Source: Candidatus Woesearchaeota archaeon (GTDB taxonomy: Archaea > Nanobdellota > Nanobdellia > SCGC-AAA011-G17 > JACQNH01). Taken from it: a stretch of DNA of 8,482 bases. Shown here piece after piece: positions 1 through 6,780 of the stretch (position 1 is its first letter; each line of letters starts with the position of its first letter). Location: NCBI GenBank assembly GCA_016203175.1, contig JACQNH010000031.1, positions 1 through 8,482 on the forward strand, written 5' to 3'. The notes below the pieces were generated by a model. That model saw nothing but the letters and a program-made list of their open reading frames with translations. It had not been told where the DNA came from and ran no database searches. Position numbers and translations under genes: made by a program.

Positions 1-45
1 ACCTAAGCTAACACCAAACTGTTTTAAAGAAAATTTATTTTCCAT
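1..45 (-). CDS. N-terminus of an unidentified protein (cut by window edge)
   Basis: An ATG at 45-43 on the minus strand opens a frame that runs off the window: M-E-N-K-F-S-L-K-Q-F-G-V-S-L-G. It is preceded by a near-complete Shine-Dalgarno, GAGGTGATC (57-49), three bases before the ATG. The AGGT core is therefore seven bases from the start, as in sufS. The first 15 residues are too few to assign a family. Transcription is in the same direction as the suf operon, but 232 bases separate it from sufC, and a TATA-like stretch lies just upstream, so it probably has its own promoter. The start is well supported; the product is unknown. Confidence 0.6.
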   Translation of the reverse strand, partial: MENKFSLKQFGVSLG

Positions 46-48
46 AAA

Positions 49-57
49 GATCACCTC
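49..57 (-). promoter_or_regulatory. Strong Shine-Dalgarno, GAGGTGATC
   Basis: This site is complementary to the usual 3' end of 16S rRNA over nine bases, the longest match in the window. It fixes the start of the partial gene at 45. Its GAGGT part lies inside the 53-80 inverted repeat, so it could be masked if the transcript includes both arms. Confidence 0.7.
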
Positions 58-80
58 ATTTTTTATTTTAAGAATGAGGT
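53..80. repeat. 8-bp perfect inverted repeat around the Shine-Dalgarno
   Basis: ACCTCATT at 53-60 is the exact reverse complement of AATGAGGT at 73-80, with a 12-base spacer. Read on the minus strand, the second arm contains the ribosome site of the gene at 45. It can act as an RNA hairpin hiding the site, or as a DNA operator between a TATA-like stretch (81-92) and the ribosome site. If transcription starts about 25 bases below that TATA-like stretch, the upstream arm is not transcribed, which favours an operator. Confidence 0.55.
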
Positions 81-96
81 TATAAATATAAATTTT
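81..96 (-). promoter_or_regulatory. Possible TATA region for the gene at 45
   Basis: The minus strand reads AAAATTTATATTTATA here. Several TATA-box registers are possible, and the predicted start of RNA would fall around 58-70. The sequence is generally AT-rich, so the exact box cannot be chosen. Confidence 0.35.
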
Positions 97-277
97 ATGA
101 ATTAAAATCAAGATTTTGGGTTAGTTTTGCAAAGTTCTCTATAACATGAAAAGTTCTTCCCATATAATTTCTAACTAAAACCAATTTATTAATCTTACGC
201 TTTTAGCTTTAAATAAAAACTTCCACTTGATTTACTTTACCCACATCTAATTTTTGAAAGTCTTCTATGGTTGCATC
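95..277 (-). other. Intergenic stretch with possible decayed coding fragments
   Basis: No convincing gene lies between sufC and the gene at 45. Directly after the sufC stop, in the same frame, 277-209 reads 22 sense codons that include E-D-F-Q-K-L-D-V-G-K-V and then a stop. It has no ATG start. This resembles the opening of EMAP/CsaA-type tRNA-binding domains (pattern D-F-x-K-x-D-x-R-V-G-K-V), with one or two residues missing. A second frame from ATG at 163 to a stop at 95 encodes 22 residues with no family I recognise. Either could be chance reading in AT-rich DNA. A decayed gene is possible but unproven. Confidence 0.25.
211..220 (-). terminator. Possible U-rich terminator after sufC
   Basis: The minus strand reads GTTTTTATTT about 60 bases after the sufC stop. 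Archaeal transcripts often end at U-tracts without a hairpin, and this is the clearest such tract between sufC and the next gene. The evidence is only base composition. Confidence 0.3.
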
Positions 278-1012
278 TTAATTTACAATCTTATACCCTT
301 TACTCTCAATTTCATCAGCCAATTTATGCTCACCTTCTTTTACAATTTTACCTTTCATCATTATATAAACTCTATCTGGTTTTAAGTACTTCAAAATTCT
401 ATTATAATGTGTAATAACCAAGATTCCTGAATTAGAAATTTCTTTAATTTTATTTACTCCTTCTCCAATAACCCTTAAAGCATCTACATCAGTTCCAGAA
501 TCTGTCTCATCCAAAATAGCAATTTCAGGCTCAAAAACTGCCATTTGTAATATTTCACACTTTTTCTTTTCTCCACCACTAAAACCATCATTTAAATGTC
601 TTTGTATAAAGGATTTATCTATGTTTAACAATTCCATTTTTTGATTTATTTTTTTTAAAAATTCCATAACATCTACTTTAACATTTTTTAAATTATTAAA
701 AGCTGTTCTTAAAAAATTTGAAACAGAAACGCCTGGAACTTCTGAAGGGTATTGAAAGCTTAAAAATATTCCTAATTTAGCTCTTTTATCAGGACTTAAT
801 TCTAAAATATTTTGATTTTTATATAAAACTTCACCAGACTCTACTGTGTAATTCGGATGGCCCATTATTGCATAAGCCAAAGTACTTTTTCCTGAACCAT
901 TTGGGCCCATTAGAGCTACTATTTCCCCTCTTTTTATTTCTAGATTAACATTTTCTAAAATTTTCTTTCCATCTGTACTTACACTTAAATTTTTAATTTT
1001 GAGAGTTTCCAT
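278..1012 (-). CDS. sufC: SufC, ABC-type ATPase of the SUF iron-sulfur assembly complex
   Basis: SufC is the soluble ATPase that binds SufB and SufD and drives cluster building on the SufBCD scaffold. The 244 residues match the family length. Visible motifs are Walker A GPNGSGKST (36-44), Q-loop Gln87, signature FSGGEKK (144-150), Walker B ending in Asp168-Glu169, and H-loop His202. The stretch DETDSGTD (168-175) is nearly the SufC hallmark DETDSGLD, with Thr for Leu, and separates it from transport ATPases. There are no membrane segments. The ATG lies inside the end of sufU (20-base overlap). A GGAGG sits 12 bases upstream within sufU, a longer spacing than in sufS or sufU. It is the last gene of the operon; in many bacteria sufC stands first or next to sufB. 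Confidence 0.97.
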   Translation of the reverse strand: METLKIKNLSVSTDGKKILENVNLEIKRGEIVALMGPNGSGKSTLAYAIMGHPNYTVESGEVLYKNQNILELSPDKRAKLGIFLSFQYPSEVPGVSVSNFLRTAFNNLKNVKVDVMEFLKKINQKMELLNIDKSFIQRHLNDGFSGGEKKKCEILQMAVFEPEIAILDETDSGTDVDALRVIGEGVNKIKEISNSGILVITHYNRILKYLKPDRVYIMMKGKIVKEGEHKLADEIESKGYKIVN

Positions 1013-1403
1013 TTAAATCATTATCCTCCATTTTAATTCCTTCTTTTATATAAATGCCCTTTTTTAGAGCGAGTAAAGCAAGTAAAGCACATTTAATTCT
1101 TACAGGACCGATAGGAATACCTAACATTTCTATTATTTGATTATTTTTTATATTTTTAATTTCGTCTAAAGATTTTCCTTTAATGAAATCTGATAGTAAA
1201 TCTGCAGCAGCCTGGGAAATACTACAACCTCTTCCTAAAAATTTTACTTCCTGTACAATATTGTTGCTTACTACTAACTGCAATTTAATCTCATCACCAC
1301 ATAAAGGATTGTTATCAAAAAAAGTAATATCTGGATTTTTTAAATTACCTGAATTTCTAGGATTTCTCCAATGATCCAAAATATTTTCCATATAAATGTC
1401 CAT
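993..1403 (-). CDS. sufU: SufU/IscU-type iron-sulfur scaffold or sulfur-transfer protein
   Basis: This 136-residue protein belongs to the IscU/SufU/NifU N-terminal family. The three expected cysteines are Cys35 in NPLCGD (with Asp37), Cys60 in GCSIS, and Cys105 in RIKCALL. GCSIS, and Lys rather than His before the third Cys, are SufU-like, pointing to a zinc-bound sulfur acceptor for SufS as in Bacillus. However, only 44 residues separate Cys60 and Cys105, so the roughly 18-20 residue insertion of Gram-positive SufU is absent and the length is IscU-like. The C-terminus ends in a polar tail rich in Asp and Asn. The gene starts one base after sufS ends, with AGGT five bases before the ATG, and its end overlaps sufC. 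An inner Met5 is a weaker alternative start. Confidence 0.93.
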   Translation of the reverse strand: MDIYMENILDHWRNPRNSGNLKNPDITFFDNNPLCGDEIKLQLVVSNNIVQEVKFLGRGCSISQAAADLLSDFIKGKSLDEIKNIKNNQIIEMLGIPIGPVRIKCALLALLALKKGIYIKEGIKMEDNDLNGNSQN

Positions 1404-1404
1404 T

Positions 1405-2595
1405 TTATACCTTGAAAGCTCCTTTTGCTTTTTTTAAACCATCAACAAATTTATCAACATCTTCTTTTGTGTTATAAATGTAAAAACTTACTCTTGCAAC
1501 TGCTATTTCGCCTAAAGAATTTACTAAAGGCTGAGCGCACATGTGACCGCCTCTAATTGCTATATTTAATTCATCTAAAAATGCTGAAGCATCATGAGGA
1601 TGTAATCTGCCAAGTTTAAAACTAATCAAACAATTCCTTTTTTCTGGACCGTAAACTTTTATATTTGGAATTTCTTTTAATCTGAATAAAGCATATTTTG
1701 TTAAATATTGAGTGTGAGAATAAATATTGTTCATTCCTAGTTTTTCTAAATATTTTACAGCCTCCACCAAACCTATTGCAGCTTCGACATTTGGTGTACC
1801 TGCTTCAAATTTCCAAGGTAAGTCATTAAACTTAGTTTCATTTAATTTAACTTCTCTAATCATATCCCCGCCGTAATTAAATGGGCCCATAGATTTCAAA
1901 ATTTCTTGCTTTCCATATAAAACTCCAATACCCATAGGGGCTAGCATCTTATGACCACTGAAGGCTAGAAAATCACAATCTAAATCCTTTACATCTACAC
2001 TAAAATGAGGAACAGATTGTGCACCATCTATAATTGCAATAGCACCATTTTTATGAGCTAAATTAATAATTTCTTTTATTGGATTTATTGTGCCTAAAAC
2101 ATTTGAAGCATGTGTAATAGAAACAATTTTAGTATTTTTGGTTATAAATTTTTCATAATCCTTTAGATTTCCTTTTTCATCTATTGGAATAACTTTAAAT
2201 TTAGCTCCTGTTATTTTACAAATTTGCTGCCAAGGTACAAAATTACTATGATGCTCCATTAAAGAAACAACTACTTCATCGTCTTTTTTTAATTTTAAAC
2301 CTAAAGAGTAAGCAACTAAATTTATGGATTCTGTTGTATTTCTTGTAAATATAATTTCATTTGGAAAGGCATTAATAAATTTGGCAACAACCCTATGGGC
2401 TTCTTCGTATTTTTCAGTTGCTTCTACAGCTATTTTATAAACTCCACGATGAACATTTGCATTATATCTTTCATAATAATCTTTTATAGCATTAATTACT
2501 TGGTATGGTTTTTGAGATGTGGCAGCATTATCTAGGTAGACTAAAAGATTTTTCAATATAGGGAAATCTTTTTTTATTTTATCAGCGTTTAACAT
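1405..2595 (-). CDS. sufS: SufS, group II cysteine desulfurase
   Basis: SufS is a PLP enzyme that converts cysteine to alanine and holds the sulfur as a persulfide for cluster assembly. The 396 residues fit the family. Visible features are the His115-His116 pair in MEHHSN, Asp190 and Gln193 (DGAQ) for PLP, the PLP lysine Lys216 in SGHK, and catalytic Cys353 in RGGHMCAQP, where Met replaces the second His seen in many homologues. Arg368 lies in the C-terminal domain. His334 in HPHD stands 19 residues before the catalytic Cys. In B. subtilis the same spacing holds the histidine that swaps a zinc ligand with SufU, so this enzyme probably pairs with the neighbouring SufU. The gene overlaps sufD by seven bases, and AGGT lies six bases before the ATG. 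Confidence 0.96.
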   Translation of the reverse strand: MLNADKIKKDFPILKNLLVYLDNAATSQKPYQVINAIKDYYERYNANVHRGVYKIAVEATEKYEEAHRVVAKFINAFPNEIIFTRNTTESINLVAYSLGLKLKKDDEVVVSLMEHHSNFVPWQQICKITGAKFKVIPIDEKGNLKDYEKFITKNTKIVSITHASNVLGTINPIKEIINLAHKNGAIAIIDGAQSVPHFSVDVKDLDCDFLAFSGHKMLAPMGIGVLYGKQEILKSMGPFNYGGDMIREVKLNETKFNDLPWKFEAGTPNVEAAIGLVEAVKYLEKLGMNNIYSHTQYLTKYALFRLKEIPNIKVYGPEKRNCLISFKLGRLHPHDASAFLDELNIAIRGGHMCAQPLVNSLGEIAVARVSFYIYNTKEDVDKFVDGLKKAKGAFKV

Positions 2596-3701
2596 TTTAT
2601 TACCTGCCTTATTTCATTTATTTTATTTTCATTATCTGAGAAAAATTTTAAAAGCGGTTCAAAAAATCCTTCTACTATTAAATTTTTAGCTTCTTCTTCA
2701 CTTAAACCTCTAGATTGTAAATAGAACAATTTTTCCTTTTCAATTTGCCCTATAGAAGCTCCATGTGTACATCTAACATCATTATTCTCGATCTCTAGAT
2801 TTGGAATTGCATCTGCTTCTGCATTATCAAAAATTAAAATGTCTGCTTTTTCGTAGCCATCACTATTAGGAGCTACCTTTTCTACTCTTGTTAAACCTCT
2901 TATTAAAAGCTTTGAAGAATCTTTAACAACTCCTTTTGCTAATGTATCTGAGAATGTTGCTTTATTGTTATGTTTTGATAAAGTATAAATATCTGCCTGA
3001 GACTTATCTTTTAAAATGGCCATAGAAGCTGTTTTAACCCTTGAATTTTGACCATTAAGATTTGTTTCTATAATAATCCTTGAGAATTTTCCATCTTTTA
3101 AAGCGTTGAACCATTTTAGTTCTGCATTTGTATCTAAATGTGCATTGTATTCAGCGAAAAAGTAACCCTCTTTTGAAACTGTGGAAGTTAAGAATTCTAT
3201 TTTAGCATTTTCTTTTGCAAAAATTTCTACTCCTCTTGACATTAAAGAATTAACTTTAAAATTTTCTTTTATAATTGCTTTTGAATTTTCTTCTGCTATA
3301 ACAACTGTGTGTAAGAAATTTGCATCTCCTATTAATTCTATTTCGGCTTCTGTATTTTTAGGGATTATAATTAGATTACAATTTAAACAAAAAGTTTTAT
3401 GCAATAAACTAAATTTATCATTATTAACATTTAAATTAAAAATTAAACCTTTTACAGAATCATCTATGGGTTTAATTATTGCTTTATTAGATTTTATAAT
3501 CATACTCGGTTTAGAACTAATTAAACTTTTATCAAAATTAAAATTTCCTGTGTTTAGGATTATACTTAACCCATGCCTAAAATACTTATCAAATTCTTTT
3601 GAATTGTATAGGTCTAAATATTTTAATCTCTTGTTTAGAAGCCATTCAGGCTCTTTCATTGTCCTACTTAGTTGATTTAACAACCCTTTTTGAATTTTCA
3701 T
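2589..3701 (-). CDS. sufD: SufD, SufBCD scaffold subunit
   Basis: SufD is the SufB paralogue that forms the SufB-SufD heterodimer held by SufC. At 370 residues it is shorter than E. coli SufD. The middle is the beta-helix type of sequence, and the C-terminal family block is clear: Cys311-Thr-His313 in CTHGASIGQ, then FYLQSRG and a helix ending in VEGFFEPLL. His313 matches in context the SufD histidine implicated with a SufB cysteine in nascent cluster binding. The N-terminal EPEWLLNKRLKYL (18-30) closely parallels EPEWMLSKRLNAL in SufB, showing common origin. The start lies 12 bases after sufB. AGGT overlaps the sufB end at 15 bases spacing, longer than ideal, so translation may depend on coupling with sufB. 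Confidence 0.93.
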   Translation of the reverse strand: MKIQKGLLNQLSRTMKEPEWLLNKRLKYLDLYNSKEFDKYFRHGLSIILNTGNFNFDKSLISSKPSMIIKSNKAIIKPIDDSVKGLIFNLNVNNDKFSLLHKTFCLNCNLIIIPKNTEAEIELIGDANFLHTVVIAEENSKAIIKENFKVNSLMSRGVEIFAKENAKIEFLTSTVSKEGYFFAEYNAHLDTNAELKWFNALKDGKFSRIIIETNLNGQNSRVKTASMAILKDKSQADIYTLSKHNNKATFSDTLAKGVVKDSSKLLIRGLTRVEKVAPNSDGYEKADILIFDNAEADAIPNLEIENNDVRCTHGASIGQIEKEKLFYLQSRGLSEEEAKNLIVEGFFEPLLKFFSDNENKINEIRQVIKC

Positions 3702-3713
3702 TTTAATAAGAAT

Positions 3714-5114
3714 TTAACCTAAACTTGTCTCCATCTCTAATTCTACAAGTCTATTAAACTCTAAAGCATATTCCATTGGTAATTGTTTACTTATTGGTTC
3801 TACAAAACCTGAAACTATTAATTTTCTAGCATCTTCTTCTTTTACTCCACGAGACATTAAATAGAATAACTTTTCTTCGTCTATTTTACCTACAGAAGCT
3901 TCATGACCTATTGTAACTTTTTGCTCTTTAATATCCATATAAGGTATTGTGTTTGATTTACTTTTATTATCCATCATTAAAGCATCGCATTGAACTTTAC
4001 ATTTTGAATTTTTAGCTCCTTTTGCAATATGAACTAATCCCCTATAAGTTGTTATCCCACCATCTTTTGAAATACTTTTACTTACAACTGTTGAAGATGT
4101 ATTTGATGCTAAATGTAAAACTTTATGGCCTGTATCCTGATTTTGGTCTTTTCCAGCATAAGCAATCCCAATGAATTCTGATTTTGCTCCCTTTTCTTTT
4201 AAAACTGAACAAGGATAAAGCATAGTTGTGTGCGAACCAAAGTTGGCATTTATCCATTCGACGATTCCATTTTCAAAAACGACAGCTCTTTTTGTATTTA
4301 AATTAAAAGTATTCCTAGACCAATTTTCAATAGAATGATATCTTACTCGAGCATTTTTATGGACAAATATTTCAACGCAACCAGCGTGAATAGAATTTTC
4401 ATTATATATAGGAGAGCTGCAACCCTCCAAATACGAAACCTCAGCACCTTCATCTGCAACTATCAAAGTATGCTCAAACTGTCCACCTCTTGGAGAGTTC
4501 ATTCTAAAATAAGCTTGTAATGGTAGAGTAACTTTAACATTTTTAGGAACATAAATAAAAGTACCACCACTCCAAACAGCACCATGTAAAGCAGCGAACT
4601 TATGATCGTTTATTGGAACACAATCACTCATAAAATATTTTTTAACTAATTCAGGATATTTTTGTAATGCAATATCCATATCTTCAAAAATAACACCTTT
4701 TTCTTCCCATTCTTTTTTTAAATTATGATACATTACTTCAGATTCGTACATTGCACCAGCACCAGCTAAAGCTTTTTTTTCTGCTTCTGGAATTCCTAAT
4801 TTTTCAAATGTTTTTTTAATATAATTTGGAACATCTTCCCACTTGTTCATGTTTTTCCTTTCTTCGGGTTTTAAATAATATCTAATCTTTTGAAAATCTA
4901 AAGTGCTTAAGTCAGGACCCCATTTTGGTATTGGTTTTTCTAGAAATATCCTTAAAGCGTTTAATCTTTTACTTAACATCCACTCTGGTTCTTGTTTTTC
5001 TTCTGATATTGCTTTAACAACTTCTTCATTTAATCCTTCTAATTTCTTAACTGATCTTTCTGGATTTCTGTGATCATAAATCTCCCTTGATATTTCTACA
5101 ATTTGCTCTGTCAT
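3714..5114 (-). CDS. sufB: SufB, cluster-building scaffold subunit
   Basis: SufB is the core scaffold where sulfur and iron meet in the SufBCD complex. I chose the ATG at 5114, giving 466 residues. It forms an ATGA overlap with the regulator stop and has GAGGT 12 bases upstream. The ATG at 5126, four codons earlier, would place that GAGGT against the start codon with no spacing. Counting from 5114, Cys376 in VQCDALMM and Glu405 in GHEAS keep the 29-residue spacing of the essential E. coli pair Cys405 and Glu434. The C-terminus has FYLMSRG (417-423) and VSGFVEPI. The central GHTTMLYP-like and DTGHKVLHLAS blocks are typical of SufB rather than SufD. The preserved catalytic residues indicate a working protein. 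Confidence 0.96.
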   Translation of the reverse strand: MTEQIVEISREIYDHRNPERSVKKLEGLNEEVVKAISEEKQEPEWMLSKRLNALRIFLEKPIPKWGPDLSTLDFQKIRYYLKPEERKNMNKWEDVPNYIKKTFEKLGIPEAEKKALAGAGAMYESEVMYHNLKKEWEEKGVIFEDMDIALQKYPELVKKYFMSDCVPINDHKFAALHGAVWSGGTFIYVPKNVKVTLPLQAYFRMNSPRGGQFEHTLIVADEGAEVSYLEGCSSPIYNENSIHAGCVEIFVHKNARVRYHSIENWSRNTFNLNTKRAVVFENGIVEWINANFGSHTTMLYPCSVLKEKGAKSEFIGIAYAGKDQNQDTGHKVLHLASNTSSTVVSKSISKDGGITTYRGLVHIAKGAKNSKCKVQCDALMMDNKSKSNTIPYMDIKEQKVTIGHEASVGKIDEEKLFYLMSRGVKEEDARKLIVSGFVEPISKQLPMEYALEFNRLVELEMETSLG

Positions 5115-5482
5115 TTTGGGAAACATACCTCACAGTTATTTTCTAAATTACAATATTCTTTATGAATATTACAAACAACCTTAGTACTCCACATTAATTT
5201 CAATAATTTTTGGGTTTCTGGAATTACTTTTGAATTATCATTAATGATTTCTTTTGCAGCTTTTACTACCTGTTCTTTAGTTTTAGGGTCAAATTTAACT
5301 TCTGTAGCTCTTTTTTCAGTAAAATAATTAGAAACTGCTGCTGGAGAAACTCCTAAAATTCTAGCTATTTCTTTTTGTTCTAAGCTTAAACTTTTCATTG
5401 CTACTGCCAACTCTCTTCTTATAGCAGGCAAGATATACCAAACTTCTATCTCTTGGGGTTGTAATAATTTCTGATTAACCAT
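5111..5482 (-). CDS. Small HTH transcriptional regulator with a four-cysteine tail, candidate iron-sulfur sensor
   Basis: This 123-residue soluble protein leads the suf operon and overlaps sufB by four bases. An N-terminal block (ILPAIRRELAVAM, 17-29) is followed by a helix-turn-helix around residues 36-54 (QKEIARILGVSPAAVSNYF). It resembles the small archaeal XRE-type regulators I recall as COG2522, though I could not search. The C-terminus carries Cys104, Cys111, Cys117 and Cys120 (C-x6-C-x5-C-x2-C), able to bind an iron-sulfur cluster or zinc. I infer that it senses cluster status and represses its own operon, like IscR or SufR in bacteria, but from a different fold. A dyad over its start codon is the likely operator. 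The ATG at 5482 is 24-31 bases from TTTATAAA, so the transcript is probably leaderless. Confidence 0.85.
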   Translation of the reverse strand: MVNQKLLQPQEIEVWYILPAIRRELAVAMKSLSLEQKEIARILGVSPAAVSNYFTEKRATEVKFDPKTKEQVVKAAKEIINDNSKVIPETQKLLKLMWSTKVVCNIHKEYCNLENNCEVCFPK

Positions 5483-5503
5483 AGTAAATTCACTATAGTT
5501 AAT
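5474..5503. promoter_or_regulatory. Imperfect 30-bp dyad, candidate operator of the suf operon
   Basis: ATTAACCATAGT (5474-5485) and ACTATAGTTAAT (5492-5503) are reverse complements with one mismatch, 5480 against 5497, across a six-base centre. It spans the predicted transcription start and the first nine coding bases of the regulator, directly below its TATA box. Binding there would block initiation, as expected for negative autoregulation. Confidence 0.65.
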
Positions 5504-5505
5504 TG

Positions 5506-5513
5506 TTTATAAA
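5506..5513 (-). promoter_or_regulatory. TATA box of the suf operon
   Basis: TTTATAAA stands 24-31 bases before the regulator ATG, which places RNA initiation at or next to the start codon. The box is itself a palindrome, so it could work in both directions. The plus-strand peptidase gene has a closer box of its own. Confidence 0.7.
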
Positions 5514-5582
5514 TGTTGTGAATACAGGATTTAGAACAGCTTTTTGAGCTAATACCAACAATAAAATAATTTATACAAAATC

Positions 5583-5590
5583 TTTATATT
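5583..5590 (+). promoter_or_regulatory. TATA box of the M20 peptidase gene
   Basis: TTTATATT ends 22 bases before the ATG at 5612, with an A-rich stretch (ACAAAATC) in the place of the BRE element. The spacing predicts a leaderless transcript. TTTATACA at 5570-5577 is a weaker alternative. Confidence 0.55.
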
Positions 5591-5611
5591 CTATTAAAAA
5601 TTTAGAACATT

Positions 5612-6742
5612 ATGGAACCAGTTAAAATACTTAAAGATTTAATAAATTTTAAAACTGTAAATCCACCAGGAAATGAATATATAGTGGTCGATTATGTTAA
5701 AAGCTTTTTCAAGAAAAATAAAATTAAATTTAAGGTTTTCTCAAAAGATCAAAAAAGACCAAATATGATCGGATACATCGGAAAAGGAAGACCAGAATTA
5801 TTTATTTCCTGTCATTCTGATACTGTTCCTGCAGGTGAGGGTTGGAAAACGAATCCATTTAAATCTGTTATAAAAAATGGAAGAGTTTATGGTCGTGGAA
5901 CTTCTGATGATAAAGGACCTTTAGCTTGTTTAATATCTGCAGTTATAAACATAAAAAAATTTGAGGATAAATTAAAAGGAACATTTATTATAGGCGTATT
6001 GGCTGATGAAGAAAGAGGATCTGATTTAGGTTTAAAATATCTAATTAATGAAAAAAAGATTAAACCAGATTATGCAATTTTACCTGATGTTGCTGGCTCT
6101 ATGAAAAAGATTACTGTTGCTGAAAAAGGAGTTTTATGGCTTGAATTAACTTCTTTTGGAAAGCAAGTTCATGGTTCAATGCCTCAATTAGGAACAAATG
6201 CTGTTTATAACTTAATTGAAGTTTTAGATTTAATTAGAAAATATAAGTTTAAATACAAAAAACATAAATTTCTTTCAAAACCAACACTAAATTTAGGACA
6301 AATTGAAGGGGGTGTAGCTCCAAATATGGTTCCTTCAAAAGCTAAAGCAATAATAGACATAAGATACTTGCCCTCTCAAAATCCAAATAAAATTTTAAAT
6401 GATATAAAAGTTATCATTAAAAAAGCTCAAAAGAAAAATAAAACTATAAAAATTAAGATTAAAGTTCTAGAAAAATCTCCTGCTACAGAAGTATTGCCCA
6501 ATAATAAATTAGTTAAAACTATTCAAAAGATAACAAAAAAGATTTTAAAAATTAAACCAAAGATTACTGGTTTATCTGGCGCAACTGATACAAAAGCTTT
6601 AGTTAAAAAAAGAATAATTGCAGTTGGATTTAGTTGTGGTGAACATAGAATGGCGCATATGGCAAATGAAAGCATTAAAATAAAGGAGTTAAATGATTTT
6701 ACTAAAGTTTTAACTGAGATTGTAAAAGAATTTTTAAGTTAG
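5612..6742 (+). CDS. M20-family metallopeptidase/deacylase (ArgE/DapE/ACY1/CPG2 type)
   Basis: This is a cytosolic di-zinc hydrolase of 376 residues. Metal and catalytic residues are all recognisable: His68 and Asp70 in CHSD, bridging Asp99 in TSDDKG, base Glu133 and ligand Glu134 in ADEERG, Asp159 in LPD, and His349 in AHMANE. His187 in VHGSMPQLGTNA marks the dimerisation/lid domain, roughly residues 170-280, which inserts into the catalytic domain. Family members cleave N-acyl amino acids, succinyl-diaminopimelate or dipeptides. The substrate cannot be told from sequence, and no arginine or lysine biosynthesis genes are nearby, so a peptidase or acyl-amino-acid role is as likely as ArgE or DapE. 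It is divergent from the suf operon across 129 bases and has its own promoter. Confidence 0.9.
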   Translation: MEPVKILKDLINFKTVNPPGNEYIVVDYVKSFFKKNKIKFKVFSKDQKRPNMIGYIGKGRPELFISCHSDTVPAGEGWKTNPFKSVIKNGRVYGRGTSDDKGPLACLISAVINIKKFEDKLKGTFIIGVLADEERGSDLGLKYLINEKKIKPDYAILPDVAGSMKKITVAEKGVLWLELTSFGKQVHGSMPQLGTNAVYNLIEVLDLIRKYKFKYKKHKFLSKPTLNLGQIEGGVAPNMVPSKAKAIIDIRYLPSQNPNKILNDIKVIIKKAQKKNKTIKIKIKVLEKSPATEVLPNNKLVKTIQKITKKILKIKPKITGLSGATDTKALVKKRIIAVGFSCGEHRMAHMANESIKIKELNDFTKVLTEIVKEFLS

Positions 6743-6749
6743 GGAAAAG

Positions 6750-6766
6750 CTTTAAAACATTTAAAG
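6750..6766. repeat. Short dyad over the glycosyltransferase promoter
   Basis: CTTTAAA (6750-6756) and TTTAAAG (6760-6766) form a perfect inverted repeat with a three-base centre, overlapping the TATA box. Such AT-only dyads arise easily by chance in DNA like this. Confidence 0.35.
6751..6758 (+). promoter_or_regulatory. Promoter of the glycosyltransferase gene
   Basis: GGAAAAGC followed by TTTAAAAC looks like a BRE plus TATA pair. The box ends 23 bases before the ATG at 6781, again predicting a leaderless message. It means the gene need not be read through from the peptidase, 38 bases upstream. Confidence 0.55.
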
Positions 6767-6780
6767 TTCTTCTAAATTTT

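Noticed and set aside
1183..1374. Plus-strand frame of 63 codons opposite sufU
   Set aside because: It lies wholly antisense to a gene with clear conserved cysteines, and shows no family motif or promoter.
3181..3675. Plus-strand frame of 164 codons opposite sufD
   Set aside because: Its length comes from the AT-rich complement of a real gene. The Leu/Ile/Phe-rich product only looks membrane-like, and no ribosome site or TATA box fits.
4335..4520. Plus-strand frame of 61 codons opposite sufB
   Set aside because: Antisense to the conserved central SufB domain, with no recognisable features.
5530..5609. TTTAGAACA repeated at 5530-5538 and 5601-5609 in the divergent intergenic region
   Set aside because: A nine-base AT-rich match without symmetry or a fixed relation to a promoter; chance is likely.
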